Position numbers and translations under genes: made by a program. A stretch of DNA of 34,655 nt from an uncultured Ignavibacteriales bacterium (GTDB lineage Bacteria; Bacteroidota; Ignavibacteria; Ch128b). The first letter of the stretch is position 1; every line of letters begins with the position of its first letter. The stretch lies in assembly GCA_937138605.1 (NCBI GenBank), contig CAKZPH010000174.1, positions 1 to 34,655 on the forward strand, read 5' to 3'. Below, piece after piece: positions 23,546 through 32,459 of this stretch. A model generated the notes under the pieces. The model was not told the DNA's origin, did not search any database, and saw only the letters and a list, made by a program, of their open reading frames with translations.

Positions 23546-25744
23546 ATGAAAAACTCGAATCATAGAGAATTAAATATTAATTTTGGATTAAAAAGAATTA
23601 TGAAAATAGGTCTGTATCTTTTTGTATTACTTGTTATCTTCAATAATGGATTTGCTATAGATAATCATAATCAAAAATTTCTTAAAGCCATAAGGATTTC
23701 AACTTCACCGAAGATTGATGGATTATTAAAAGATTCTGTTTGGCAAATTGCCGAACCAACAGATGACTTTTTACAACAAGAACCAAATGCAGGTAATCCC
23801 CCAACTTTTCGTACTGTTGTCAAGGCATTATACGATTCAGATGCTTTATATATTGGAGTTTTCTGTTACGACCCCGAACCTAATAAAATGATTGCACGGG
23901 AATTAAAAAGCGATGGTAATCTGCGCGGTGATGACAATTTTATGATTATTTTTGATACCTTTAACGATAAGAAGAGCGCCTATTGGTTTGGTACAAATCC
24001 TTTAGGGATGAGAGACGATGCAATTTTATCTGGAACAGACTTTCGTGGATTTAATGAAGAATGGAATGGAATATGGGAGGTTAAAACTGCCATTACAGAT
24101 ATTGGTTGGTCAATTGAATTTAAGTTTCCTTTTTCAACTTTCAAGTTCAGTAATTCACAACAACAGGTTTGGGGCATAAATTTTTCACGACAAATTAGAC
24201 GTCTAAATGAACAAGTACTCTGGGCAGGTGTTGGACCCAATCTTGGAATGTTTAAATTATCACATGCAGGATTATTAATAGGTATTGAAAACGTAAAAAG
24301 AGGAAATCCAATTTACTTTAAACCGTTTCTAAGTGGTGGATTTCAAAAATCAGAAGAGAGGAATAGAGTTCTTAAACCAGGTCTTGATATAAAATACGGA
24401 ATAACTCAAAACTTGTCTTTAGACTTAACATTTAATACTGATTTTGCACAAATTGAAGCAGATAGAATGAGAATCAATCTAACACGTTTTCCGCTTTTCT
24501 TCCCTGAGAAGAGAGACTTCTTCTTGGAAAATATAAACGTATTTGATTATACATTAGGATTTAGAAATTACATTTTTTATAGTAGGAGAATAGGATTGAG
24601 TAAAGGAAGAGAAATACCAATTAATGCCGGAGCGAGACTCGTTGGAAGAATAAATAATTATGAAGTTGGTTTACTAAACGTTCAAACAGCTGGAAAAGGT
24701 GATGAACCAACGACAAATTATGGTGTCATCAGATTTAAGAGAGATTTATTTGATCAATCGTATATTGGATTCATCTTGACTAACAAAATTTCGAAAAGAG
24801 GCTACAATAGAGTTTTTGGATTCGATGCCCAGTATACTAATACTTCCTTTCTTGGAGATAAAACTTTGAATGTTGGTACAGGTGCATTAAGATCTGATGA
24901 AACAAATGGAGGAAGGAAAAATTATGCTTTTAAAATATTTGCAAGCTATCCTAACGATGAATTGAGTTTTTTTGCAAGTTACCGTATTGCTCAAAAAGAT
25001 TTTAATCCAGAAATGGGATTTTTATTTATGCGTGGTTTTCAATCCGTTACTTCTAATTTAAGGTTTACTCCAAGAGTTAATTTTTATGGAATGAAAAAAA
25101 TAGTTTTTCAACTTTATGAGATAGATTACTACTGGAATGAAAAGAAAGAATTTTCATTAGCAAATCTTTCCTTTTCTCCTTTTGGATTTATTACTAACTC
25201 GGATGATAGATTTCACCTTTTTTTTGTGAAGAATTTTGAATTTGTGGAAAATGAATTTACCCTATTCGATACAAATAAAGTTACAACTGATAAATATTGG
25301 TTTAACTCTTATGGATTAAATTTAGAAACTTCTAGACGTAGAAATTTATTTGGTGAATTTTCATTTATAACAGGTGGATTTTATAATGGAAATAAACAAT
25401 CTTATGAAATTAGTTTAAATGCCACTCCATCAAAACATTTGACTATTAGTCTTGATTATGACATTAACAGAATAGAATTCTCAAGTAATAGATTCACTAC
25501 TCATGAAATCGGCGGGAGAATAAGATATGATTTCACCACAATGGTATACTCTTCCGTTTTTGCCCAATGGAATAATGAATTAAATGAATTAAATATAAAC
25601 TATCGATTTAGCTGGCAACCTAAATTAGGTAGTTATTTTTATCTTGTAATAAATCATTTGGTTTCCACAGAGGGAGACTTAAAAAAATCAAGAACAAAAG
25701 ATATAGTTATTCTATCTAAAGTTGTCTGGTTCATGATGATCTGA
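23546..25744 (+). CDS. DUF5916 protein with N-terminal CBM9-like domain, outer-membrane type
   Basis: A hydrophobic signal (MKIGLYLFVLLVIFNNGFA) begins at an internal ATG at 23600; translation may start there or at ATG 23546. Residues about 50-240 form a CBM9-like beta-sandwich (PKIDGLLKDSVWQIAEPTDD, LYIGVFCYDPEP, DNFMIIFDTFNDKKSAYWFG). The rest is the DUF5916 region, beginning near LTFNTDFAQIEADRMRINLT and FPLFFPEKRDFFLE, and consisting of many short amphipathic strands, as in a beta-barrel. Such proteins are frequent in the Bacteroidota and related phyla, and their function is not settled; carbohydrate binding or uptake is often proposed from the CBM9-like part. It stands alone, diverging from rnpB, with a hairpin after the stop. 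Confidence 0.85.
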   Translation: MKNSNHRELNINFGLKRIMKIGLYLFVLLVIFNNGFAIDNHNQKFLKAIRISTSPKIDGLLKDSVWQIAEPTDDFLQQEPNAGNPPTFRTVVKALYDSDALYIGVFCYDPEPNKMIARELKSDGNLRGDDNFMIIFDTFNDKKSAYWFGTNPLGMRDDAILSGTDFRGFNEEWNGIWEVKTAITDIGWSIEFKFPFSTFKFSNSQQQVWGINFSRQIRRLNEQVLWAGVGPNLGMFKLSHAGLLIGIENVKRGNPIYFKPFLSGGFQKSEERNRVLKPGLDIKYGITQNLSLDLTFNTDFAQIEADRMRINLTRFPLFFPEKRDFFLENINVFDYTLGFRNYIFYSRRIGLSKGREIPINAGARLVGRINNYEVGLLNVQTAGKGDEPTTNYGVIRFKRDLFDQSYIGFILTNKISKRGYNRVFGFDAQYTNTSFLGDKTLNVGTGALRSDETNGGRKNYAFKIFASYPNDELSFFASYRIAQKDFNPEMGFLFMRGFQSVTSNLRFTPRVNFYGMKKIVFQLYEIDYYWNEKKEFSLANLSFSPFGFITNSDDRFHLFFVKNFEFVENEFTLFDTNKVTTDKYWFNSYGLNLETSRRRNLFGEFSFITGGFYNGNKQSYEISLNATPSKHLTISLDYDINRIEFSSNRFTTHEIGGRIRYDFTTMVYSSVFAQWNNELNELNINYRFSWQPKLGSYFYLVINHLVSTEGDLKKSRTKDIVILSKVVWFMMI

Positions 25745-25770
25745 TTTTGAGTCTGATAATAGACTTAAAA
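25745..25770. terminator. Symmetric hairpin after the DUF5916 gene
   Basis: TTTTGAGTCT (25745-25754) pairs with AGACTTAAAA (25761-25770), allowing one G-T pair, around loop GATAAT. It begins directly after the stop codon. The downstream T-run is broken (TTAATTATTT), so it is a weak terminator or an RNA 3'-end stabiliser. Confidence 0.4.
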
Positions 25771-25946
25771 TTAATTATTTGATGATGTCGCTTACCAATC
25801 AATTTAAAAGAAAATCTGTTTGGTTCATGGTAAGAATTTTACCTCGAACTTGAATTGCTCAATCTTGATAAACGTTTTATTGCTAATTGAGTATCAAAAA
25901 CTTACATTAAATTTTAGTATTTTTACTGAAAAAATAGAGAAATAAA

Positions 25947-26897
25947 ATGGAACAAAATGCCACAAATAATGGGAAATATGTAATTGGAATAGATGGTGGT
26001 GCAACAAAAACCACTGCAGTTCTTTCAGATTTAAATGGTAAGATTTTAGCTCAAAAAAGTTCAGGTCCTGCAAATTTTTTGATTATTGGTTGTGATAAGG
26101 TTGCTAAAACTATTTCTGATCTGATATTAGATTTATGTAATGAAGCTGAAGTTAACGCTCAAAACATTGAAGCAGTGTGCGTTGGATTGACTGGTGCAGG
26201 AAGAGAAAGCGACGTAGAAAAAATAAAGAATGCTATCACTGAATACTGGAATTCTAATTATTCCATTCCATTTAAGAAATTGATAATAACAAGTGATGCA
26301 AGAATTGCTCTTGAAGGTGCATTTTCGGGAAGGCCTGGAATAATTTTGATTGCTGGTACAGGTTCAATAATGTTTGGTAAAGATCGTTCGGGAGCTTTAT
26401 ACAGAGTTGGTGGTTTTGGTAGATATATAGGTGATGAAGGTGGAGGTTATTCGATTGGGAGGCAAGGACTTCAAGCTGTGGCAAAATCATTTGATGGTCG
26501 ATGTTCCGAAACTAAACTTACTCAACTTTTAGCGGAAAGATTTGGCATCAAATCAGCGGAGGATTTAATTAATAAAGTTTACAAAGAAAATTTTGACTTT
26601 TCTGAAGTAGCACCATTGGTTATTCAATGTGCCGAAGATGGGGATGAATCTTGTCGAGAGATTTTAAGAAAGGAAGCGGAGGAACTGGTTTTACATATTA
26701 AGGCAATAAAAGATAAGATTCGAGTTAGAACTGTTTATATCGCATTCATTGGTGGTCTATTATCTCAAGAAAATTATTATACAAAACTTTTGAGAAAGAT
26801 AATCCTACAAAAAGTTGAAGGCGTAAATGTAATTCTTCCCGAGCACCCTCCTGCATATGGTGCTGTAATTCTTGCAATGAATGAGATACAATTTTAA
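25947..26897 (+). CDS. BadF/N-acetylglucosamine-kinase-type ATPase
   Basis: An actin-like ATPase-fold sugar kinase of 316 residues. The phosphate-1 loop is GIDGGATKTTAVLSDL (14-29), phosphate-2 is LIAGTGSIMFG (about 134-144), with GGFGRYIGDEGGGYSIGRQG in between the two lobes and DARIALEGAF before them. The adenosine region GGLLSQE lies near residue 270. These features match eukaryotic and bacterial N-acetylglucosamine kinases of the BadF/BadG/BcrA/BcrD superfamily. It probably makes GlcNAc-6-phosphate in the cytoplasm. The AmpG-like permease follows after 39 bases on the same strand, which supports a role in recycling peptidoglycan sugars. Glucosamine or another amino sugar as the substrate is not excluded. 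Confidence 0.85.
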   Translation: MEQNATNNGKYVIGIDGGATKTTAVLSDLNGKILAQKSSGPANFLIIGCDKVAKTISDLILDLCNEAEVNAQNIEAVCVGLTGAGRESDVEKIKNAITEYWNSNYSIPFKKLIITSDARIALEGAFSGRPGIILIAGTGSIMFGKDRSGALYRVGGFGRYIGDEGGGYSIGRQGLQAVAKSFDGRCSETKLTQLLAERFGIKSAEDLINKVYKENFDFSEVAPLVIQCAEDGDESCREILRKEAEELVLHIKAIKDKIRVRTVYIAFIGGLLSQENYYTKLLRKIILQKVEGVNVILPEHPPAYGAVILAMNEIQF

Positions 26898-26936
26898 TAA
26901 TTTACACCTTTCACTTAACGAGAAAGTAATTAAGCA

Positions 26937-28829
26937 ATGAATTTAGAAAGTTTCAGTGTTAAGAAAAGGGAAAAGAGGAACCCTTGGCTCTGGGTTCCTT
27001 CTTTGTATTTTGCTGAAGGTATTCCATATATCGTTGTGATGACTGTCTCAGTTGTATTGTACAAACGCATGGGTATTTCCAATACAGATATTGCCCTTTA
27101 TACAAGCTGGCTTTATCTACCTTGGGTAATTAAACCACTCTGGAGTCCAATAGTTGACTTATTAAAAACTAAAAGATTTTGGATTACAGTAATGCAATTT
27201 TTAATTGCAGTTGGACTTGGGGGTGTAGCTCTTACAATTCCTTTGCCTGATTTCTTTAAATACACTTTATTATTTTTCTGGTTACTTGCCTTTAGTTCTG
27301 CTACCCATGATATAGCCGCCGATGGCTTTTATATGCTGGGACTTTCTCAGTATGAACAAGCTTTTTTTGTAGGGATAAGAAGTACTTTCTATCGACTTGC
27401 AATGATAACGGGTCAGGGTTTACTGGTTATTCTCGCTGGATATATTGAAAGTACAACAGGATTGCCTCCGGTTGATATTAATGTTTATTCTCGACCTGAA
27501 TATCAAAATGAAATTATTTTAGATCAAAATTTATTTGAGAAAAAAGATTATGGCGAGCTTTTAATTATACCATCCTCCAAGGAAATAAACATTGGAATAG
27601 TTCGAAGAAATAAATCGGAAGTTGATTCAATTATTTCAATTATAAAAAAAAGGAATATTGAAAATGGTTTTTATCCTTCCGAAACAAAAAAGAATTCTGA
27701 ATCGGGTGTTATTGAAAAAGAAGATTCATGGTGGACAAAGAATGTTGCAAAACCTTTAGAAGATTTTTTGCGAAAAAATTTCGGCGATGAACTTAAAAAG
27801 GAAGTTAAGTCAAAGTATACCGGGAATATAGGAATTGTTGCTTTTACACTCTCCCAAAAGCCTGAAAAAGAGTATGTACTGCACTTTGGCCGAGAGAGTG
27901 GCGATAACAGTATAAATCTAATTGAAGGATCAAGATTTATATTTAACGAAAATAACTGGGATAAACCAGCCTTTGCTCTAATACAACTTGATCCAAAACT
28001 GAAAATCCAATCTTTAGCTAAATTTCAGATTCGTTCTGGAGATATTCCCTTTGCGTGGAAAGTTACATTTCTCTTTCTCGCAGGATTGTTTTTATTATTT
28101 TTCGTTTATCATAAATTAATCTTACCATTTCCAGCTTCTGATGGGCCAGCTGTTCAAGGCGAAGGTAAAAATTTTGTTAAGGAATTCTTTAAAACTTTCT
28201 CTCTCTTTTTCAAGAAAAAAGGTATAATTGCAGCACTTGGATTTTTATTATTCTATCGATTTGCTGAAGCACAATTAGTTAAACTTGCTTCTCCTTTCTT
28301 ACTTGATGTTCGTGAGGTTGGTGGTTTAGCCCTTACAACTGGTCAGGTTGGATTTGTTTATGGAACGATTGGAATCATTTCATTAACTCTTGGTGGTTTA
28401 TTGGGTGGTTTTGTTGCAGCTAAAAAAGGATTAAAATTCTGGCTTTGGTGGATGGTTATTTCGATTAATTTACCCGATTTAGTTTATGTTTATCTTTCTC
28501 ACGCTCTTCCTGATAACTTTTTAATAATTAATCTTTGTGTTGCAATCGAACAATTCGGTTATGGGTTTGGTTTTACAGCGTACATGCTCTATATGATTTA
28601 TATTTCAGAAGGAGAACATAAAACTGCACATTTTGCCATCACCACGGGAATAATGGCACTCGGAATGATGATTCCAGGAATGTTCAGTGGTTGGTTACAA
28701 GAAATAATCGGTTATAAGAATTTCTTTGTTTGGGTTTGTATTGCTACTATTCCATCTTTCCTCGCTGTGAAATTCATAAAAGTTGATCCTGAATTTGGTA
28801 AAAAGAAAGATAAAGAAACCTCGAATTAA
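26937..28829 (+). CDS. AmpG-like MFS permease with large extracytoplasmic insert
   Basis: Transport helices are evident from residue 17 on (WLWVPSLYFAEGIPYIVVMT). AmpG-type family features include the GIPY-like turn, LPWVIKPLWSPIVD (61-74) and ATHDIAADGFY (122-132). Between helix 5 (ending near 171) and the next helix (from about 374) lies a hydrophilic insert of about 200 residues, beginning TTGLPPVDINVYSRPEYQ. By helix count it faces the periplasm. The rest (about 374-625) holds the remaining helices. AmpG imports anhydro-muropeptides from wall turnover, and the adjacent GlcNAc-kinase-type gene fits this use. Total length of 630 residues is well above the 430-490 of plain AmpG, owing to the insert. 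A general sugar or peptide permease is the alternative. Confidence 0.78.
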   Translation: MNLESFSVKKREKRNPWLWVPSLYFAEGIPYIVVMTVSVVLYKRMGISNTDIALYTSWLYLPWVIKPLWSPIVDLLKTKRFWITVMQFLIAVGLGGVALTIPLPDFFKYTLLFFWLLAFSSATHDIAADGFYMLGLSQYEQAFFVGIRSTFYRLAMITGQGLLVILAGYIESTTGLPPVDINVYSRPEYQNEIILDQNLFEKKDYGELLIIPSSKEINIGIVRRNKSEVDSIISIIKKRNIENGFYPSETKKNSESGVIEKEDSWWTKNVAKPLEDFLRKNFGDELKKEVKSKYTGNIGIVAFTLSQKPEKEYVLHFGRESGDNSINLIEGSRFIFNENNWDKPAFALIQLDPKLKIQSLAKFQIRSGDIPFAWKVTFLFLAGLFLLFFVYHKLILPFPASDGPAVQGEGKNFVKEFFKTFSLFFKKKGIIAALGFLLFYRFAEAQLVKLASPFLLDVREVGGLALTTGQVGFVYGTIGIISLTLGGLLGGFVAAKKGLKFWLWWMVISINLPDLVYVYLSHALPDNFLIINLCVAIEQFGYGFGFTAYMLYMIYISEGEHKTAHFAITTGIMALGMMIPGMFSGWLQEIIGYKNFFVWVCIATIPSFLAVKFIKVDPEFGKKKDKETSN

Positions 28830-28886
28830 TTTAATTAAAATTAGTATTTACCAATTAAAACGCTTTATTTACGAATTGTGATTTTT

Positions 28887-28910
28887 GAGGGTCAACTCTC
28901 TCTTTTTTTA
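28887..28910 (+). terminator. Terminator after the AmpG-like gene
   Basis: GAGGG (28887-28891), loop TCAA, CTCTC (28896-28900), then TCTTTTTTTA. The stem is short with one G-T pair but the T-run is good. The rest of the 334-base gap 28830-29163 holds only AT-rich DNA and the leftward terminator at 29081-29124; I see no gene in it. Confidence 0.55.
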
Positions 28911-29080
28911 TTTCAGGTTATTTTTAGGTTTTAATCTCTACTTATCTAAAATTTTTTTATTTTCATCAGGTTTCATAATTATAAATTAAAGTAAAATTAG
29001 GTTTTTGAATAATATTTGAGCGGAATAGATTTTGGAGATTTAGTGAAAATAGAATATTTAGATTGCGTAAAATTCATGAT

Positions 29081-29124
29081 AAAAAAACCCGAACTTATTA
29101 GAACCAGTCCAATAAGTTCGGGTT
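29081..29124 (-). terminator. Strong terminator for the leftward protease operon
   Basis: A 14-base perfect stem, AACCCGAACTTATT (29086-29099) with AATAAGTTCGGGTT (29111-29124), encloses an 11-base loop. On the leftward strand it is followed by seven T. It lies 40 bases past the protease stop. The rightward side has no T-run. Confidence 0.92.
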
Positions 29125-29163
29125 GAAATTTCATAATTCAAATTCTTTATATACTCAAAAGAA

Positions 29164-31383
29164 TCATTTCAAAATCATCAATTTTTTTGTTTCGCTGAAG
29201 ACTTTATTTGTCTTTAGATCTTTTGCTATCAGTCGATAGAAGTAAATACCAGAACTTACCTTTTTACCCCGATTATCCGTTCCATTCCAACTTACACTAT
29301 AATATCCAGCGTTTTTGGCTTCTTCCACCAAAGTCTTAACAAGTTTACCGTTTACATCATAAATGAGAAGCTGAACTTGAGAGTAAGAAGGAATGTCATA
29401 ATTTATTTTTGTTATTGGGTTGAATGGGTTTGGATAGTTTTGATGTAATGCGTACTGCACAGGAATACTTGAGATAGAATAAACATCTTCAACTTTTGTA
29501 AAATAATTTGTGTCAGCGCAGTATCTTATTGATCTTATCAATAGTGAATCGCAATTAGCATCGCTGACCATTTCTAAACCAATTCCATAAAAAACAGTTT
29601 TCCATTTCTTCGATGGATTTTCAGATCTAACCGCACCGAGTCGAATTGTATCAGCAGTACCAGTTCCATAGTGAAATACTTTGAAACGTATTCCTAAGGC
29701 GTTAGGATGTAAATCCAGTTGGTCTTTCCCAGCGCCCGGCATTGGTAAGCTTAATCCATGTCCTATGTAATCATTTGTAAAGCCTCGCGCAGAGAGAGCT
29801 GAATTGTTCGTTACAAATTTCACTCCCATGTATTGAGAAATCAAAACATCATTTAAATCGGAAAATTCGGCAATATTTCTACCTGCAAGAATGACTTTAT
29901 TACCATTTTCAAGTTGTTCAATTAGTAATTGTCTTTCGGCTGAAGAAAGATTCGAAGTCCCGGTTCCACCTGCTACCCAAAGAATAGTAAGAGGTTGAGA
30001 AAAAGCTGAATATAGATTTATTGGGGGGAACTCGCCTTTTTGCTGAACATCCCAACTAGAATAAGCAACTTGAAGTCTATTTAATGAATTTATGTATTTG
30101 TTTTTATTAGAGGTAATTGAATCGTTTAATACAACGAAAACTGAAGCAGGTTTAAGTTGAACGCTCATGTTTCTTCCACTAATTCCAACGAAAATATTGC
30201 TTAATGTAATTGTTCGCTGAAAAGGTGGATCTAAAGTTAAGACCATTCGATAATATTCATCACCGGGAATGTTAAACGTGAAAATACCATCTGAAGAAGT
30301 ATTGAACTGAGCGATTTCTTTATTTTCAAGTTCAGAGATTAACTTGATATTTCCAGACACACCTTGTTGAGTTTTTTGGTTAATTAATCGCCCTGTGAAA
30401 TTAACTAAAGGCTTTACATCAAGCATTGCATCGTAGGTTATGATTTGAGTATTTCCAATACCACCGGGCGGATTGAAATTTATTTCTGTGGAATCAGAGT
30501 AATATCCAAATTTTTGAATTAATACCTTGAAATTTTGATGCATCACCACAGTTCTATATTGTCCTGTTGAATCAATAGTAATTTCGTTTACAGGAATGCC
30601 AGGTATTGAATATCTACCTGTGAAAGGTTGTTCAACTGGGCCAATTATTGCGCCCCATGTGTTTATTAATTTTACTTTTGCACCGACTAAAGGAAGCGAT
30701 GATGAACCATCCAAAATAGTACCTTGTAAGATCCAGACGGGATAAATTGAAGCGGCACCTAAGGCATCATCTAGATGCAGATTCCTTTTTGTTGTATCTC
30801 CACGGGTAATCGAATACCACATTACAGCATTTTGATTTGCTGGTCCACATCCGTTTGAACCAGCAGTAGGAGAAGGTGGTTGACCAGCGTGATTTAATCC
30901 TAAATGATGACCAAACTCATGTGTCATTGTTGATTTGAGATCCATTTTGTTTGGTTCACCATTGATTCCAGGTGGAAAATCTCTGCCGTTCCAAATCAGA
31001 TCTGAGCCTACTGCCTGAAAAACTCCACCAACCGTTGTTGTAAAGGTACTTGAAAACGCTATAACATTTGGATCACTAAAATTTACACCTTGCATATCGA
31101 TATATACTATATTAACTCCATCATTAGCAACATAATTTATGTTTGTGTTTACACCGCGTTGAAAAACAAAATAACAAGCATCAATATTTGTCCATTCATT
31201 CGCTGATGCTTCAATCACAGGCATGAACTCAGTTGGTGTTGATACGTGTAAATGGTAAATAAAGGGTAATCGTTGGGGAAAGTATTTTCTTGGTTGACCT
31301 GCTTGGTTTGTTATGATGCAAAATCCCCAAAATGCAAAAAGAGAAATTGCAAGTAATGTCGAGATTAATAGTTTATTCTTCAT
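29164..31383 (-). CDS. Secreted matrixin-like metalloprotease with T9SS sorting domain
   Basis: A signal peptide (about 1-28) leads to a metzincin catalytic domain with zinc site HEFGHHLGLNH (His155, Glu156, His159, His165) and a Met-turn methionine at 188 (NAVMWYS), so the enzyme looks intact. Next comes a carboxypeptidase-regulatory-like beta domain (LQGTILDGSSSLPLVGAKVK, about 215-235) and a second such segment (NFTGRLINQKTQQGVSGNIK). A region with GGTGTSNLSSAERQLLIEQL (about 475) follows, which resembles class-I-amidotransferase-like folds. The C-terminus (about 650-739) is a type IX sorting domain: HQNYPNPFNPITKINYDIP, then SGIYFYRL and KKLMILK. The protein is exported and probably anchored at the cell surface or released. 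It follows the small secreted gene 12 bases upstream. Confidence 0.92.
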   Translation of the reverse strand: MKNKLLISTLLAISLFAFWGFCIITNQAGQPRKYFPQRLPFIYHLHVSTPTEFMPVIEASANEWTNIDACYFVFQRGVNTNINYVANDGVNIVYIDMQGVNFSDPNVIAFSSTFTTTVGGVFQAVGSDLIWNGRDFPPGINGEPNKMDLKSTMTHEFGHHLGLNHAGQPPSPTAGSNGCGPANQNAVMWYSITRGDTTKRNLHLDDALGAASIYPVWILQGTILDGSSSLPLVGAKVKLINTWGAIIGPVEQPFTGRYSIPGIPVNEITIDSTGQYRTVVMHQNFKVLIQKFGYYSDSTEINFNPPGGIGNTQIITYDAMLDVKPLVNFTGRLINQKTQQGVSGNIKLISELENKEIAQFNTSSDGIFTFNIPGDEYYRMVLTLDPPFQRTITLSNIFVGISGRNMSVQLKPASVFVVLNDSITSNKNKYINSLNRLQVAYSSWDVQQKGEFPPINLYSAFSQPLTILWVAGGTGTSNLSSAERQLLIEQLENGNKVILAGRNIAEFSDLNDVLISQYMGVKFVTNNSALSARGFTNDYIGHGLSLPMPGAGKDQLDLHPNALGIRFKVFHYGTGTADTIRLGAVRSENPSKKWKTVFYGIGLEMVSDANCDSLLIRSIRYCADTNYFTKVEDVYSISSIPVQYALHQNYPNPFNPITKINYDIPSYSQVQLLIYDVNGKLVKTLVEEAKNAGYYSVSWNGTDNRGKKVSSGIYFYRLIAKDLKTNKVFSETKKLMILK

Positions 31384-31395
31384 TGATTTGCCCTC

Positions 31396-31938
31396 CTATA
31401 ACTTAGAATAACTTTTTACTGTATTAAGAAAAGTCTGAAGCTCAAATTCATTCCCTTTCTTTGTGGGGTCGTCAATCATTTTCTTTGTTACTGGATCGAT
31501 TAAACCAACGTTATTTAAGTTATTAACGGCAAGCTTTTTACCATTTTCTTCATAAACACGAAAATGTCCAAGAACTATTGAGTGAATCCAATAAGCGCCT
31601 TTCCAATCGCGAAGGAAAAGGACTACTTCATTTCCAATTTCTAGTTTTGGGGTACCATCGACAAATTGCGTGATATAACCTACAGTACCACCCATTTGTT
31701 TGACAACAATTTTATTCGATTTATACTCGCCCTTGATGAGTTCTTTAATTTCAATTGTAGTGTATGTGTAAATTGATCTATCTTCCCATATTGAATAAGC
31801 CGAGATGACTTTCCCATAAACAATAACTTGCGATTCTTTCGTCATTCTATCCAGACTTATATATTCGACCACCAGGGCATGTAAACGCGCTGAGAAAAGT
31901 GATAGTAGAACAAAGATTAATAAATATCTACCTTTCAT
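31396..31938 (-). CDS. Small secreted protein of unknown function, partner of the metalloprotease
   Basis: The 180-residue product has a signal peptide (MKGRYLLIFVLLSLFSARLHA) and a single compact beta-rich domain. I recognise no named family. Conspicuous elements are SLDRMTKESQVIVYGKVISA, YTYTTIEIKELIKGEYKSNK, VKQMGGTVG and GNEVVLFLRDWKGAYW. The strand pattern suggests an OB-like or small barrel fold. It starts behind GAGG at a suitable distance and ends 12 bases before the protease gene, so both come from one message. An inhibitor, chaperone or substrate-binding partner of the protease would make sense, but nothing in the sequence proves it. Confidence 0.78.
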   Translation of the reverse strand: MKGRYLLIFVLLSLFSARLHALVVEYISLDRMTKESQVIVYGKVISAYSIWEDRSIYTYTTIEIKELIKGEYKSNKIVVKQMGGTVGYITQFVDGTPKLEIGNEVVLFLRDWKGAYWIHSIVLGHFRVYEENGKKLAVNNLNNVGLIDPVTKKMIDDPTKKGNEFELQTFLNTVKSYSKL

Positions 31939-32459
31939 TTTAAACCTCGTTATTTGTTTCCGAAATTTTGATTTTAATTTGGTTATTGGGTTAATTTTAT
32001 TATAAGCAAATAATTTCTAAAAATCCATTTACTTTACAATCAATTTAATGAATCGGGAAGGCTAAATAAAAGATATTTGAAACGTATAAGAAACATTTAA
32101 CTTCTGTTAATAGAAAAGTATTTTTTGGTAACATTTTTAATACTTGATAAATCTCTTGTTTGGATTAAATAAATTATTGATTAGTCCAAAAGCTATGAAC
32201 TGAAATTAATATCAAAACTGACTCTTTTAAGTTTATAGTTAAAACCACTTATTGACTTTATGATACTATCTTTTCATTTACCACGGTAAATTTTAAAGAT
32301 TCGTTGAAAGAAACAGGTAATCAAATAATGAATGAAATCAACACTCAGGTATTCATTAAATTTTTATTTTTGTTCCTTATTTAAGTCAACAACTTAGAAA
32401 TTTATTGCTCCTTTTGATTTATTCTTCCTTAACTTTGTATTAAATAGACATAATTTAAG
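31939..32459. other. 521-base intergenic region between divergent operons
   Basis: The region is AT-rich and must hold the promoters of the leftward protease operon and the rightward LolA-like/ABC operon. I found no convincing -35/-10 pair, RNA gene or repeat. Only the dyad at 32276-32291 and an 18-codon hydrophobic frame from 32328 stand out; the latter has no clear ribosome site and I do not call it a gene. Confidence 0.6.
32276..32291. promoter_or_regulatory. Possible operator dyad
   Basis: ATTTACC-AC-GGTAAAT is an inverted repeat with 7-base arms and a two-base centre. It is 168 bases ahead of the LolA-like gene and 337 bases from the leftward gene. The symmetry and GC core in AT-rich surroundings suggest a dimeric regulator's site. 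No second copy was noticed nearby. Confidence 0.3.

Noticed and set aside
32328-32384. 18-codon hydrophobic frame (MNEINTQVFIKFLFLFLI)
   Set aside because: No ribosome site and no conserved feature; such frames are common by chance in AT-rich DNA.
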